From NCBI RefSeq assembly GCF_000518645.1, contig NZ_JADZ01000004.1, positions 493,936-557,935 on the forward strand: a DNA stretch of 64,000 nucleotides. The letters run 5' to 3'. Under the pieces are notes generated by a model, which saw only the letters and a program-made list of their open reading frames with translations, was not told where the DNA came from and searched no databases. The stretch comes from Curvibacter gracilis ATCC BAA-807 (GTDB lineage Bacteria > Pseudomonadota > Gammaproteobacteria > Burkholderiales > Burkholderiaceae_C). Shown here one piece after another: positions 33,810-43,493 of the stretch; the stretch's first letter is position 1, and each line of letters opens with the position of its first letter. The translations under genes were made by a program, and so were the position numbers.

Positions 33810-35387
33810 TCAGTCGAGCTGGAACCCGGCCAGTTCATCGGGCTGGCATTGCGCGATCAGCCCGGTCTCCCAGGCCAGGTAGCGGCGGGCTGCCTCCAGA
33901 TTGCCGTCGTGGCGGTCGTGCACAAAGAACAGGTAGTCGATGGCTTCGGCGTCGCTCGGGCTGTCCGGTGTGGCCTCGGTGGGCAGGCCGGCGGCCAGCC
34001 AGTCGGCCTGCAGCGCCCAGTGCACCTGCGTCCAGCCGGCCTCGCTCAAGTCGGCCGCGGCCAGTTGGGCCAGCTCGGCGCTGGGTGCCAGCACCAGCAC
34101 GGGCAGGGCGGGCTCGGGCGGCGCCGCCTGGGCCAGCGAGGGCCGCACGGCCCAGCGGGCCCCGGCAGCGTGTTGTTGGCGGTAGGCCATTGAGGCCTGC
34201 ACGTCGATCAGGGCGGGCTGGTGTTGGCTCGTCCAGTCCGGCAGGGCGTGGGCGGTGACTCTGTGCCCGGCGGGTGGCGCCCAGTCGCCGGCTTGGCGCA
34301 GGGTGAGTGCGGCATGGATGCCGCCTTCCACCGTGGCGGCTTCATAGCCCATGCGGCGCAACCAGGCCGCGATCACCGGGGCACGCACGTCCTCGTGGTC
34401 CAGCAGCAGCACGCGGCTGCGGCGCACGGCCACGCTCTGGTCGGTGGCCTGCAGCAGTTGCCCGCCGGGGGCATGGCGGGCGCCCGCCAGGGTGCCGGCC
34501 CGGTACTCGGCCTCGCTGCGCACATCGAGCACATAGGTGCTGCGGCCGGCGTCGTCGAGCCAGGCCTGGGCCTGGGCCACGCTCAGATGGGGGGCGCCGG
34601 CGGCCTGGGCATCGCGCCGGGCGGCCGCCTGGGCTGCGGGGTCGGGGTTCACCGGGCCTTGCACCTGGCGCTGGCTGCCGTGCTCCAACGTGAGGCCGGC
34701 CAGGGCCCAGCCCTGGGTGCCGTTCTCCAGGGCCAGCACCGGGTTGGGCAGGCCCAGGTGGCGCAGGATCTCGGCACCGATGATGCTGCGTGTGCGGCCG
34801 GCGCAATGCACCACCACCGGGGTGCTGGCGTCAGGCACCTGGCGGGCCCAATGGGCCGCCAGTTCGCCGTTGGGCAGCGACACTGCACCCGGGATGGTCA
34901 TCTTGCGGTGCTCGGCCAGCGTGCGGCCATCGAGCAGCACCAGGGCTTCGCCGGCCTGCTGACGGCGGTGCAGCTCGGTGGCCGAGATGTGGGGCGTGTG
35001 GTAATGGGCCTCCACCAGTTCGCCAAAGGTCTTGGAGGGCAGGTTCACGCCCTGGAACAAGGTGTAGCCCGCGGCGGCCCAGGCGGGCGCGCCGCCCTGC
35101 AGCACATGCACCTGGGTGTAGCCCAGGGCCTGCAGGCGGCGGGCGCCCCGCTCGGCCACGCCGTCGCCACTGTCCAGCAGCACCACGCGCACGTCGAAGC
35201 GGGGCAGCAGGCGGCGCGCGTCCAACTCCAGTCGGCTGTAGGGCAGGGGAATGGCAAAAAAGGGGTGGCCTTCACCAAACTGGCCGGCCTCGCGCAGGTC
35301 CAGCAGGGCCACCTCCTGGCCGTCGTTGAGCCATTCACGGGTGCGCTCGGCGCTCAGAGTAGCGAGGGGTGGGTGGGCAATGGACAT
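33810..35387 (-). CDS. Four-domain rhodanese-like sulfurtransferase
   Basis: 525 residues with four successive rhodanese modules, approximately 10-112, 133-245, 275-400 and 400-490, and a conserved C-terminal tail (IDYLFFVHDRHDGNLEAARRYLAWE). Only the second module has the catalytic cysteine (VVVHCAGRTRS, Cys195); the active-site loops of the others read LLDSGDG, LLDHEDV and VLAPS and cannot carry a persulfide. Rhodaneses move sulfane sulfur to acceptors such as cyanide, thiols or sulfite. It lies just upstream of, and in line with, the amino-acid importer operon but separated from it by 116 bases with a GCATA element, so it may have its own promoter. It is divergent from the double-ATPase gene. 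No strong ribosome-binding site precedes the chosen ATG. Confidence 0.86.
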   Translation of the reverse strand: MSIAHPPLATLSAERTREWLNDGQEVALLDLREAGQFGEGHPFFAIPLPYSRLELDARRLLPRFDVRVVLLDSGDGVAERGARRLQALGYTQVHVLQGGAPAWAAAGYTLFQGVNLPSKTFGELVEAHYHTPHISATELHRRQQAGEALVLLDGRTLAEHRKMTIPGAVSLPNGELAAHWARQVPDASTPVVVHCAGRTRSIIGAEILRHLGLPNPVLALENGTQGWALAGLTLEHGSQRQVQGPVNPDPAAQAAARRDAQAAGAPHLSVAQAQAWLDDAGRSTYVLDVRSEAEYRAGTLAGARHAPGGQLLQATDQSVAVRRSRVLLLDHEDVRAPVIAAWLRRMGYEAATVEGGIHAALTLRQAGDWAPPAGHRVTAHALPDWTSQHQPALIDVQASMAYRQQHAAGARWAVRPSLAQAAPPEPALPVLVLAPSAELAQLAAADLSEAGWTQVHWALQADWLAAGLPTEATPDSPSDAEAIDYLFFVHDRHDGNLEAARRYLAWETGLIAQCQPDELAGFQLD

Positions 35388-35517
35388 GGGTTTCGCAATG
35401 GAGTGGGTGGCAACGAGGCAGGGGTGAAGGCGCCGCAGCGGCGGCATGAAGCCTCAGCCTGCGCCGACGCGTGAGTGTGAGGCGCATCGGTGCCGGCATG
35501 CGGAACAATTTCTTCTT

Positions 35518-35539
35518 AACAAATGCGAATCCATTTGTT
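35518..35539. promoter_or_regulatory. Inverted repeat in the divergent rhodanese/peptide-ABC promoter region
   Basis: AACAAATG (35518-35525), six bases, CATTTGTT (35532-35539): a perfect 8-base dyad in an AT-rich patch between the divergent starts at 35387 and 35647. It is the most operator-like sequence in this 259-base gap. On the minus strand GCATTTGTTAAGAAGAAATT within it agrees with site 1 of the GCATA element at about 12 of 20 positions, so it may be a variant of the same site. Confidence 0.45.
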
Positions 35540-35646
35540 GTTGGCGTGGGGGCCGGGCACTCCAATGCCGGCATGCTTGAATCTTTGTCGTCTGTTTTTT
35601 CTGCAACCTTGCGTGGCGCATGGCCTGCCCTGGGTGGGCCTGCCGC

Positions 35647-37389
35647 ATGAGTGCCGTGCTGCTCGAGTCCGTCGAGGCCCCCGAGCTCACGGGGCGGCCT
35701 GAAGCCGCCCCTGAGGTCTTGCGCATCGAACAGCTCACGGTGAGTTTTGGTGAGCACATCGCCGTGCGCGGCCTGGACCTGCAGGTGGCCGCGGGCGAGA
35801 TGTTGGCGCTGGTGGGTGAGTCGGGCTGCGGCAAGTCGACCACGGCGCTGGCCGTGCTGCGCCTGCTGGGTCCCCAGGCCCGCAGCAGGGGCCGCTTGTG
35901 GTTGCAGGGGCGCGATCTGCTGGCCTTGCCCGAGTCGGCCTTGAGCTCGGTGCGCGGGCGCGAAGTGGGCATGATCTTCCAGGAGCCCATGACCTCGCTG
36001 AACCCCTTGCAGAGCATCGGGCAGCAGGTGGCCGAGGCGGTGCGCCTGCACGAGCGGCTGCCGCCCGCCGCCCTGCGTGAGCGCGTACTGGCCTTGCTGG
36101 CCCAGGTGCGTCTGCCCGAGCCGGCCCAGCGCTACGACGACTACCCGCATCAACTCTCGGGCGGGCAACGCCAGCGCGTGATGATTGCCATCGCCGTCGC
36201 GTGCCGGCCCCGTCTGTTGATTGCCGACGAGCCCACCACCGCGCTCGACGCCACCATCCAGGCCGAGATCCTGGCCCTGATCGATGGCCTGCGCCGTGAG
36301 CTGGGCATGGCGGTGCTGCTGATCACCCACGACCTGGGCCTGGTGGCCCAGTGGGCCGATCGGGTGGCCGTGATGCACGCCGGCCTGAAGCTGGAGGAAG
36401 GCCCCGTGGCCGAGGTGCTGGCCCGGCCCCACCATGCCTACACCCGGGGCTTGCTGGCGGCCTCGCTGCATGGCAGCCAGGTTCCCCACTACCGGGACAC
36501 CCGCCTGGCCGAGATCCGTCAGGATGCCGAGGGCGGCTTTCGCGTGGTGCGCCCGCCTGCCCGCCCGGTGCAGGCCCTGCCCGTGGCGGCGCCGGCCTTG
36601 CTGGAGGTGCAAGACCTGACCGTGCGCTACGCGGGCCGGGGCGGCACGGCCGCCGTGCAGGGTGTCAGTCTGCAGATCGCTGCGGGCGAGACGCTGGGCC
36701 TGGTGGGCGAGTCGGGCTGTGGCAAATCCTCGCTGTCGCGGGCACTGGTGCAACTGGTGGCGGCCGAATCGGGCCAGGTGCGCTGGCAGGGACTGGACCT
36801 GTTGGGCCTGTCGCCGCGCGAGCTGCTGCCCTGGCGGCGCCGCATCCAGATGATCTTCCAGGACCCTTTCAGCTCGCTGAACCCGCGCCAGCGGGTGGAG
36901 GACATCCTGGGCCACGCGCTGCGCCTGCACGGGGTGCAGCCGGCCCGTGAGCGCGACCGCCGCATTGACGCGATCCTGTCGGACGTGGGCCTGCCGGCCA
37001 CGGCCCGCCGGCGCTACCCGCATGAATTTTCGGGCGGCCAGCGCCAGCGCATCGGCATCGCCCGTGCCCTGGTGCTGAGGCCCGAGCTGGTGATCTGCGA
37101 TGAGCCGGTCTCGGCACTCGATGTCTCGGTGCAGGCCCAGGTGCTGAACCTGCTGGTGGACCTGAAGGCCGAGTACGGCCTGTCGTACCTGTTCATCTCG
37201 CACGACATCGCCGTGGTGCGCTACATCGCCGACCGCGTGCTGGTGATGCAGGCCGGCCAGGTGGTGGACAGCGGGGCCCACCCCGGCTTCTGGCAGGAGA
37301 CGCGCCACCCCTACACGCAGCGCCTGCTGGCCTCGGTGCCAGGGGCTGCGGCCGACCCATCGAGCGACCGGCTGCAGGCACGGGCCTGA
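35647..37389 (+). CDS. Fused double ATP-binding protein of a peptide/nickel-type ABC importer
   Basis: 580 residues containing two complete ABC domains, equivalent to DppD fused to DppF as in GsiA or YejF. First domain: Walker [10 protein letters not shown], signature [12 protein letters not shown], Walker [13 protein letters not shown]. Second: [36 protein letters not shown]. Each domain is followed by the oligopeptide-binding C-terminal motif ([11 protein letters not shown] and [11 protein letters not shown]). The methionine at 35647 is used rather than one nine codons earlier, without strong support from a ribosome-binding site. With the next three genes it makes a full importer; in this context glutathione or another organosulfur peptide is a reasonable ligand. 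Confidence 0.9.
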   Translation: MSAVLLESVEAPELTGRPEAAPEVLRIEQLTVSFGEHIAVRGLDLQVAAGEMLALVGESGCGKSTTALAVLRLLGPQARSRGRLWLQGRDLLALPESALSSVRGREVGMIFQEPMTSLNPLQSIGQQVAEAVRLHERLPPAALRERVLALLAQVRLPEPAQRYDDYPHQLSGGQRQRVMIAIAVACRPRLLIADEPTTALDATIQAEILALIDGLRRELGMAVLLITHDLGLVAQWADRVAVMHAGLKLEEGPVAEVLARPHHAYTRGLLAASLHGSQVPHYRDTRLAEIRQDAEGGFRVVRPPARPVQALPVAAPALLEVQDLTVRYAGRGGTAAVQGVSLQIAAGETLGLVGESGCGKSSLSRALVQLVAAESGQVRWQGLDLLGLSPRELLPWRRRIQMIFQDPFSSLNPRQRVEDILGHALRLHGVQPARERDRRIDAILSDVGLPATARRRYPHEFSGGQRQRIGIARALVLRPELVICDEPVSALDVSVQAQVLNLLVDLKAEYGLSYLFISHDIAVVRYIADRVLVMQAGQVVDSGAHPGFWQETRHPYTQRLLASVPGAAADPSSDRLQARA

Positions 37390-37467
37390 CGCGTTGGCCG
37401 ACGCGAGCCAGCTCAGGCACGTGATCCCATTCATTTCTTTGACCCACTCCTACACAAGCAAGACACC

Positions 37468-39150
37468 ATGAAATCCGCGTTGAATCCTTTCCTGGCAGGC
37501 CTGACCGGCCTGGCCCACGGCTCCCGTCGTCATGCCCTGCACGGCATGCTGGCCTTGTCTGCCGCAGGTGCCCTCGGCACCCTGGCCACGCCGGCCCTGG
37601 CCTTGACGCAGGCCCTGCCCAACACAGAGCAGGGCGCCCAGCGCGGCGGCGTGCTGGAGGCCGTGGTGCACCCCGAGCCGCCTACCCTGGCCTTCTTCAT
37701 CAACACCTCGACCCCGGGCCGCACCGTGGTGAGCAAGATCTTTGATGGCCTGTTCGACTACGGCCCCGACCTGAAGCCGCGCCCTCAATTGGCCGAAAGC
37801 ATCGAGGTCTCGCCCGATGGCCTGACCGTGCGCCTGAAGCTGCGCAAGAACGTGCTGTGGCATGACGGCAAGCCCTTCACCTCGGCCGATGTGAAGTTCT
37901 CGGCCGAAGAGGTGTGGCGCAAGTACGCGCCGGTGGCGCGCCGCGTGTTCCAGCACCTGACCAAGGTGGAGACGCCGGACGCCCACACCGTGGTGCTGAC
38001 CCTGGCCAAGCCCACGCCGGTGATCGTCAACGCGCTCGACGTGGTGGGATCGCCCATCCTGCCCAAGCACCTGTACGAGGGCACCGACATCCCGAACAAC
38101 CCCTACAACAACAAGCCGGTGGGTACCGGGCCCTTTGTGTTCAAGGAATGGCAGCGCGGCAGCCACATTGCGCTGGAGCGCTTCGACAAGTACTGGCAGC
38201 CCGGCCTGCCCTACCTGGACAAGCTGACCTTCAAGATCATCCCCGACGTGGCCGGCCGTGCCGCCGCGCTGGAGACCGGCGCCATCCAGTACGGTGAGCG
38301 CAACCCGGTGACCTTTGCCGACGCCGACCGCCTGGCCGCTTCGCCCAACCTGGTGGTGAGCACCGAGGGCTACAACGGCTTTGCCGGCTGGCTGTGGCTG
38401 ATCCCCAACCTGCGCGACCCGATCCTGGGCAAGCTCAAGGTGCGTCAGGCCATCTTGCACGCCATCGACCGCCAGGCCCTGGTCAAGACGGTGTGGGGCG
38501 GCTATGCCGCACCCGCCACCGGCCCGGTGTCATCCCTGCTCAAGACCTTCTACACCGCCGACACCCAGCAGTACCCGTTTGACCGCAAGAAGGCCGAGGC
38601 CCTGCTGGACGAGGCGGGCTACCCCAAGAAGGCCGATGGCTGGCGCTTCAAGCTGGACCACGACTTCATCCCCTTTGGCGACGACTACCGCCGCACCGGC
38701 GAGTACGTGCGCCAGGCCCTGCGGGCCGTCGGCATCGACGTGACCCTGCGCAGCCAGGACCTGCCGACCTGGACCAAGAACGTGTTTGCCGACTACAACT
38801 ACCAGCTGGTCAGTTCCTGGGGCATCAACTGGCAAGACCCGCAGCTGGGCGTGGAGCAGCACTATTGGTCCAAGGCCGAATCCAAGGGCACGCCGTGGCA
38901 GAACGCCTCGGGCTACGCCAGTGCTGAGGCCGATCGCCTGCTCGAGGCGGCCCAGGTCGAGCGCGATGCGGCCAAGCGCGTGCACCTGTACCAGGACTTC
39001 CAGAAGCTGGCGCAAAAAGACCTGGCCCTGCTCAACCTGTTCGAGTTCCGCTGGTTTGGTGTGTGGGACAAGCGCCTGCGCAACGTGACCGACACCTTTG
39101 ACCACAGCCAGAACAACTTCGCCCACGTGTGGCTGGAGCCCAAGAAGTAA
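37468..39150 (+). CDS. ABC transporter substrate-binding protein, extracellular family 5 (peptide/nickel type)
   Basis: 560 residues. A long N-terminal signal ends near GTLATPALALTQA, followed by the family 5 core: GGVLEAVVHPEPPTLAFFINTS, FDGLFDYGPDLKPRPQLAESIEVSPDGLTVRLKLRKNVLWHDGKPFTSADVKFS (a hallmark) and NNKPVGTGPFVFKEW. It binds the ligand in the periplasm and passes it to the permeases encoded by the next two genes. The ligand class cannot be read from sequence; oligopeptides, glutathione, opines and metal chelates are all known in the family. Confidence 0.92.
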   Translation: MKSALNPFLAGLTGLAHGSRRHALHGMLALSAAGALGTLATPALALTQALPNTEQGAQRGGVLEAVVHPEPPTLAFFINTSTPGRTVVSKIFDGLFDYGPDLKPRPQLAESIEVSPDGLTVRLKLRKNVLWHDGKPFTSADVKFSAEEVWRKYAPVARRVFQHLTKVETPDAHTVVLTLAKPTPVIVNALDVVGSPILPKHLYEGTDIPNNPYNNKPVGTGPFVFKEWQRGSHIALERFDKYWQPGLPYLDKLTFKIIPDVAGRAAALETGAIQYGERNPVTFADADRLAASPNLVVSTEGYNGFAGWLWLIPNLRDPILGKLKVRQAILHAIDRQALVKTVWGGYAAPATGPVSSLLKTFYTADTQQYPFDRKKAEALLDEAGYPKKADGWRFKLDHDFIPFGDDYRRTGEYVRQALRAVGIDVTLRSQDLPTWTKNVFADYNYQLVSSWGINWQDPQLGVEQHYWSKAESKGTPWQNASGYASAEADRLLEAAQVERDAAKRVHLYQDFQKLAQKDLALLNLFEFRWFGVWDKRLRNVTDTFDHSQNNFAHVWLEPKK

Positions 39151-39163
39151 GCCGAGGCCTGCG

Positions 39164-40162
39164 ATGTTGCAACGAATCCTGTGGCGTGCGCTGCAGTTGC
39201 TGGGCGTGGTGCTGGCCACGGCGGTGCTGAACTTTGCCCTGCTCAAGGCCTTGCCCGGTGACCTGGTGGACGTGATTGCCAGCGAAAGCGGCAGCGTGTC
39301 GGCCGAGTACGTGGCCGAGCTGCGCCAGCTCTACGGTCTGGAGCGCAGTGCGCCGGCCCAGTTGCTGAGCTATGTGGGGCGTGTGCTGCAGGGCGACCTG
39401 GGCTACTCGTTCCGTTTTGGTGAGCCGGTGCTGGCCCTGGTGCTGCAGCGCCTGCCGGCCACGCTGTCGCTGGTGGGCGTGGCGCTCACGGTGTCGGTGC
39501 TGGTGGGGGTGTTGCTGGGCGTGGCGGCGGCGCGGCGGCCGCATGGCCTGGCCGATGCGCTGATCTCTTCGGCCGCCACCCTGGGTTACTCGGCCCCCAT
39601 GTTCTGGACGGCGCTGATGCTGATCGTGCTGTTTGGCGTGCGGCTCGAGTGGTTTCCGATTGCCGGGGTGCGTGACATCAGCGCCGGCTACCAGGGCTGG
39701 CGGCTGTTGCTGGACCAGGCCTGGCACCTGGTGCTGCCGGCGCTCACGCTGAGCATCTATTACCTGGCCGTGTACGTGCGCCTGACGCGGGTGGCCATGA
39801 TCGAAAGCCTGGCCGAAGACTTTGTGCGCACCGCCCGTGCCAAGGGGGCGCCAGAGCGCACCGTGGTGTGGCGGCATGCCCTGCGCCATGCGCTGCTGCC
39901 GGTGCTGACCATGCTGGGCCTGCAAAGCAGTGCGCTGCTGGGCGGCTCGATTGTGGTGGAGACGGTGTTTGCCTGGCCTGGTCTGGGGCAGCTGTCGTTC
40001 GAGGCCATCAAGAGCCGTGACCTGCCGGTGCTGCTGGGCGTGCTGCTGTTCAGCGGCGTGCTGGTGGTGCTGGTGAACGCGCTGGTCGATGTGCTGCAGG
40101 CGCGGCTGGACCCGCGCATCCGTGTGACGCGCCGGGCCCCGGCGCAAGGAGTTCCCGCATGA
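39164..40162 (+). CDS. ABC transporter permease, DppB/OppB family
   Basis: 332 residues, six predicted helices. The N-terminus MLQRILWRALQLLGVVLATAVLNFALLKALPGD and the segment GDLGYSFRFGEPVLALVLQRLPATLSL are typical of DppB/GsiC. The docking loop is RVAMIESLAEDFVRTARAKGAPERTVVWRHALRHALLPVL. The ATG at 39164, 13 bases after the binding-protein stop, is chosen over the earlier open frame inside the preceding gene. It overlaps the next permease by ATGA. Confidence 0.92.
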   Translation: MLQRILWRALQLLGVVLATAVLNFALLKALPGDLVDVIASESGSVSAEYVAELRQLYGLERSAPAQLLSYVGRVLQGDLGYSFRFGEPVLALVLQRLPATLSLVGVALTVSVLVGVLLGVAAARRPHGLADALISSAATLGYSAPMFWTALMLIVLFGVRLEWFPIAGVRDISAGYQGWRLLLDQAWHLVLPALTLSIYYLAVYVRLTRVAMIESLAEDFVRTARAKGAPERTVVWRHALRHALLPVLTMLGLQSSALLGGSIVVETVFAWPGLGQLSFEAIKSRDLPVLLGVLLFSGVLVVLVNALVDVLQARLDPRIRVTRRAPAQGVPA

Positions 40163-40992
40163 AAGCCTGGTATCTGCAACCTGCGGCCTGGCTGGGCGCC
40201 AGCTTGCTGCTGCTGGTGGGGCTGGCCGCCCTGCTGGCCGGCCACCTGTACCCCGGCGACCCGCTGGACATGGTGGGCGCGCCCTATGTGTGGCCCGGCC
40301 GCCAGGCCGACACCCCGCTGGGCACCGATCTGATGGGGCGCGATCTGGCGGCCGGCCTGGCCCATGGGGCGCGGGTGTCTCTGTTGGTGGGCTTCTCGTC
40401 GGCCCTGATCGCGGTGGTGATCGGGGTGCTGGTGGGCGCCGTGTCGGGCTTCTACCGGGGGCGCGTGGATGCGGTGCTGAGCCGCATCACGGAGTTCTTC
40501 CAGACCATTCCGGCCTTCTTGCTGGCCATCATCCTGGTGGCCGTGCTCAAGCCCACCTTGGGCACCATTGTGTTCGCGCTGGGGGTGACCTCGTGGACCG
40601 GGGTGGCGCGCCTGGTGCGGGCCGAGTTCCTGACCCTGCGCGAGCGTGAGTTCGTGAAGGCCAGCGTGGCCCTGGGCGCCGGTGACCTGCACCTGATCTT
40701 CCGCGAGATCCTGCCCAACGCCTGGACCCCGGTGATCGTCTCCACTGCCTTGCTGGTGGCCAACGCCATCCTGTCGGAGGCGGGGCTGTCGTTCCTGGGC
40801 CTGGGCGACCCGAATGTCGTCAGCTGGGGTTCGATGATCGGCCTGGGCCGCGATGCCTTGCGCACCGGCTGGTACATGACGGCCCTGCCCGGGCTGGCCG
40901 TGGTGCTGACGGTGTTGTCGCTGAACCTGCTCAGCGATGTGCTGCATGCCGCCTTGAACCCTCGCCTGAGTCGGGGTCGAGCCCGGGGCTGA
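40159..40992 (+). CDS. ABC transporter permease, DppC/OppC family
   Basis: 277 residues. It has the single N-terminal helix (AAWLGASLLLLVGLAALLAG), the PLGTDLMGRDLAAGLAHGARVSLLVGF signature and the docking loop VRAEFLTLREREFVKASVALGAGDLHLIFREILPNAWTPV. It forms the channel with the preceding permease, whose stop it overlaps. After it comes a short gap with a weak hairpin, then the second DszA-type monooxygenase on the same strand. Confidence 0.92.
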   Translation: MKAWYLQPAAWLGASLLLLVGLAALLAGHLYPGDPLDMVGAPYVWPGRQADTPLGTDLMGRDLAAGLAHGARVSLLVGFSSALIAVVIGVLVGAVSGFYRGRVDAVLSRITEFFQTIPAFLLAIILVAVLKPTLGTIVFALGVTSWTGVARLVRAEFLTLREREFVKASVALGAGDLHLIFREILPNAWTPVIVSTALLVANAILSEAGLSFLGLGDPNVVSWGSMIGLGRDALRTGWYMTALPGLAVVLTVLSLNLLSDVLHAALNPRLSRGRARG

Positions 40993-41077
40993 GGCCGCGC
41001 GACCTCTTTCATACCTAGCAAGCGGGCGCAGCCCCCAGCGACCCGCTGCGCACCGCCCCCTTTTGAACCCCCTCACC

Positions 41078-42442
41078 ATGACCCAAGCCAAACACCTGCT
41101 GCTCAACGCCTTCAACATGAACAGCGTGGGCCACATCAACCATGGGTTGTGGACCCACCCGCGCGACACCTCCACGCAATACAACACCCTGGCCTACTGG
41201 GTGGAGCAGGCGCGCCTGCTGGAACGCGGCCTGTTTGACGGGCTGTTCATCGCCGACATCCTGGGCGTGTACGACAGCTACCAGCAGTCGGCCGATCTGA
41301 CGCTGCGTGAATCGGTGCAATGGCCCATCAACGACCCGGCCCTGCTGGTGTCGGCCATGGCCGGCGCCACCCAGCACCTGGGTTTTGGCATCACCGCCAA
41401 CCTGAGCTACGAGACGCCCTATCTGCTGGCGCGCCGCTATTCCACGCTGGATCACCTGAGCCAGGGGCGGGTGGGCTGGAACATCGTCACCGGCTACCTG
41501 GACAGCGCGGCGCGCGCCATGGGCTCGCCCCAGCAACTGCCGCATGACGAGCGCTACGACCGGGCCGACGAATACCTGGAGTTGCTCTACAAGCTGTGGG
41601 AGGGCAGCTGGGAAGAGGGCGCGGTACGTCGCGACAAGACAGCCCGTGTGTTTGCCGACCCGGCCCGGGTGCACCAGGTGCAGCACCAGGGTCGGTATTT
41701 CCAGTCTCAGGGCTACCACCTGTGCGAGCCTTCGCTGCAGCGCACGCCGGTGCTGTTCCAGGCCGGCAGCTCGGGGCGTGGGCTGCGCTTTGCGGCCCGG
41801 CACGCCGAGTGCGTGTTCGTGTCCATCCAGGACCGCGACAGCACACGCCGGCTGGTGCAGCAGTTGCGTGAAGAGCTGCCCCGCGCCGGCCGTGCGCCGG
41901 ACGACGTGAAAGTGTTCATGGGCCTGACCGTGGTGGTGGCCCCCACCGAGCGCCAGGCGCGCGAGAAGTTCGAGGAGTACCGCCGCTACGCCAACCCCGA
42001 GGCCGGCATCCTGCACCTGGCCGCCACCTCGGGCATCGATTTCTCGGCCTATGCCGACGACACCCCGCTGATCCAGCAAAAGCCCAGCAACGGCATCGAA
42101 AACACCATTTCGCGCCTTAGCGGTGGCCGGCTCGATTACACCTTGCGCGACCTGCGCGAGGACCTGGCCCTGGGCGGCCGCTACATGACGGTGGTGGGCG
42201 ACCCGCAGCAGGTGGCCGATCAGTTGCAGCAGTGGGTGGCCGACACCGGCATCGACGGCTTCAACCTGGCGCGCACCGTGTACCCCGAGAGCTTTGCCGA
42301 CTTCATCGACCTGGTGGTGCCTGAGCTGCAGAGCCGGGGCGTCTACAAGACGCAGTACGCCGAAGGGCCGCTGCGTCACAAGCTGTTTGGGCAGGGGCCG
42401 CATCTGAATGCCCGCCACCCCGGCCTGGCCTACCGGCGCTGA
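41078..42442 (+). CDS. NtaA/SnaA/DszA-family FMN-dependent monooxygenase (second copy)
   Basis: 454 residues, luciferase-like monooxygenase fold. It begins with the family block MTQAKHLLLNAFNMNSVGH..HGLWTHPRD and has DGLFIADILGVYDSY, RVGWNIVTGYLDSAARAMG and a C-terminal DGFNLARTVYPESF. It is a paralogue of the protein at 3875-5317, with obvious identity throughout but different residues in likely substrate loops. I used the ATG at 41078; a TTG five codons earlier is also in frame. It lies 85 bases after the peptide-type importer and before a MetQ-like gene, suggesting it desulfurises an imported compound. Confidence 0.88.
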   Translation: MTQAKHLLLNAFNMNSVGHINHGLWTHPRDTSTQYNTLAYWVEQARLLERGLFDGLFIADILGVYDSYQQSADLTLRESVQWPINDPALLVSAMAGATQHLGFGITANLSYETPYLLARRYSTLDHLSQGRVGWNIVTGYLDSAARAMGSPQQLPHDERYDRADEYLELLYKLWEGSWEEGAVRRDKTARVFADPARVHQVQHQGRYFQSQGYHLCEPSLQRTPVLFQAGSSGRGLRFAARHAECVFVSIQDRDSTRRLVQQLREELPRAGRAPDDVKVFMGLTVVVAPTERQAREKFEEYRRYANPEAGILHLAATSGIDFSAYADDTPLIQQKPSNGIENTISRLSGGRLDYTLRDLREDLALGGRYMTVVGDPQQVADQLQQWVADTGIDGFNLARTVYPESFADFIDLVVPELQSRGVYKTQYAEGPLRHKLFGQGPHLNARHPGLAYRR

Positions 42443-42515
42443 AGCAGTTCAAGCGATCAGGCGCTGCGTTTTGAGCGTCTTTTCTTCTGACCCACACCGA
42501 CACCCGGAGCCCTTC

Positions 42516-43391
42516 ATGACGAATCCACTGTCTTTTTCCTCTGTCCAAGCCTCCATCGAGGCGCGCCGCCGCTGGTTGCAGCAAAGTCTGGCCCTGGCCG
42601 GTTTCGGCGTGTGGGGTGCCGCTGTCCACGCCGCCCCCAAGGAGGCCCCGGGCAGCACCAAGGTGCTCAAGGTGGGCGTGACCACCGGGCCGCATGAGCA
42701 GGTGTTCGAGGTGGTGCGCAAGGTGGCCGAGCGTGACTACGGCCTGAAGATCGAGATCGTGCCCTTCACCGACTACGTGCGCCCCAACGCCGCGCTGGAC
42801 GCGGGGGACCTGGACGCCAACAGCTACCAGCACCGCCCCTTCCTGGCCGCGCAGATCCGAGCCCGCGGCTACAAGCTGGTGGGCTTTGGCGCCACCTGGA
42901 TCGGGCCGATCGCGATCTACTCAAAGAAGTACAAAAGCCTCAAGGACCTGCCCGTGGGCGCCACCGTGGCCATCCCGAACGACCCGGCCAACGAAAGCCG
43001 GGTGTTGCTGCTGTTGCAGAAGGCCGGCCTGCTCAAGCTCAAGCCCGGCATCGATCCGGTGGCCGGGGTCAACGCCACGCCGCGTGACGTAATCGAGAAC
43101 CCGCGACAGCTCAAACTGCTGGAGATCGATGCGGCCCAGCTGCCACGCACGCTGGACGACACCGACGCGTCGGCCATCAATGCCGACTACGCGAACAAGG
43201 CCGGCCTGAACCCGGTGCGCGACAGCCTGCTGGTGGAAGACAAGGACGGCCCCTATGCCTGCCCGATCGCCGTGCGCGAGCAGGACAAGGACCAGCCCTG
43301 GGTGCGTCAGCTGGTGAAGGCCTACCAGACCGACGAGGTGCGTGATTTCATCATCAAGACCTACGCCGGCGGGGTGATCCCGGCGTTCTGA
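42516..43391 (+). CDS. MetQ/NlpA-family substrate-binding protein (second copy)
   Basis: 291 residues. The signal peptide is RRRWLQQSLALAGFGVWGAAVHA, with a twin-arginine-like start. The core has KVLKVGVTTGPHEQVFEVVRKVAERDYGLKIEIVPFTDYVRPNAALDAGDLDANSYQHRPFL, the MetQ pattern. Again no metNI genes are near. It follows the second DszA-type monooxygenase by 73 bases, so its ligand may be that enzyme's substrate or another sulfur source. CGGAG at 42506-42510 serves as ribosome-binding site for the ATG at 42516. Confidence 0.88.
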   Translation: MTNPLSFSSVQASIEARRRWLQQSLALAGFGVWGAAVHAAPKEAPGSTKVLKVGVTTGPHEQVFEVVRKVAERDYGLKIEIVPFTDYVRPNAALDAGDLDANSYQHRPFLAAQIRARGYKLVGFGATWIGPIAIYSKKYKSLKDLPVGATVAIPNDPANESRVLLLLQKAGLLKLKPGIDPVAGVNATPRDVIENPRQLKLLEIDAAQLPRTLDDTDASAINADYANKAGLNPVRDSLLVEDKDGPYACPIAVREQDKDQPWVRQLVKAYQTDEVRDFIIKTYAGGVIPAF

Positions 43392-43493
43392 GCCGGGGGA
43401 AGACAGCCTTCACCCACCGCTGTGCGGGTCTCGGGAAGCCAGTTCATTCCTGCCTGCCAATGACCTTGAAAGGCGGACAACAGATGTTTGGGG

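Noticed and set aside
41026-41051. Hairpin GCGCAG..CTGCGC after the DppC-like gene
   Set aside because: The stem is short, the loop long, and only four T follow after several C, so it is not a convincing terminator.
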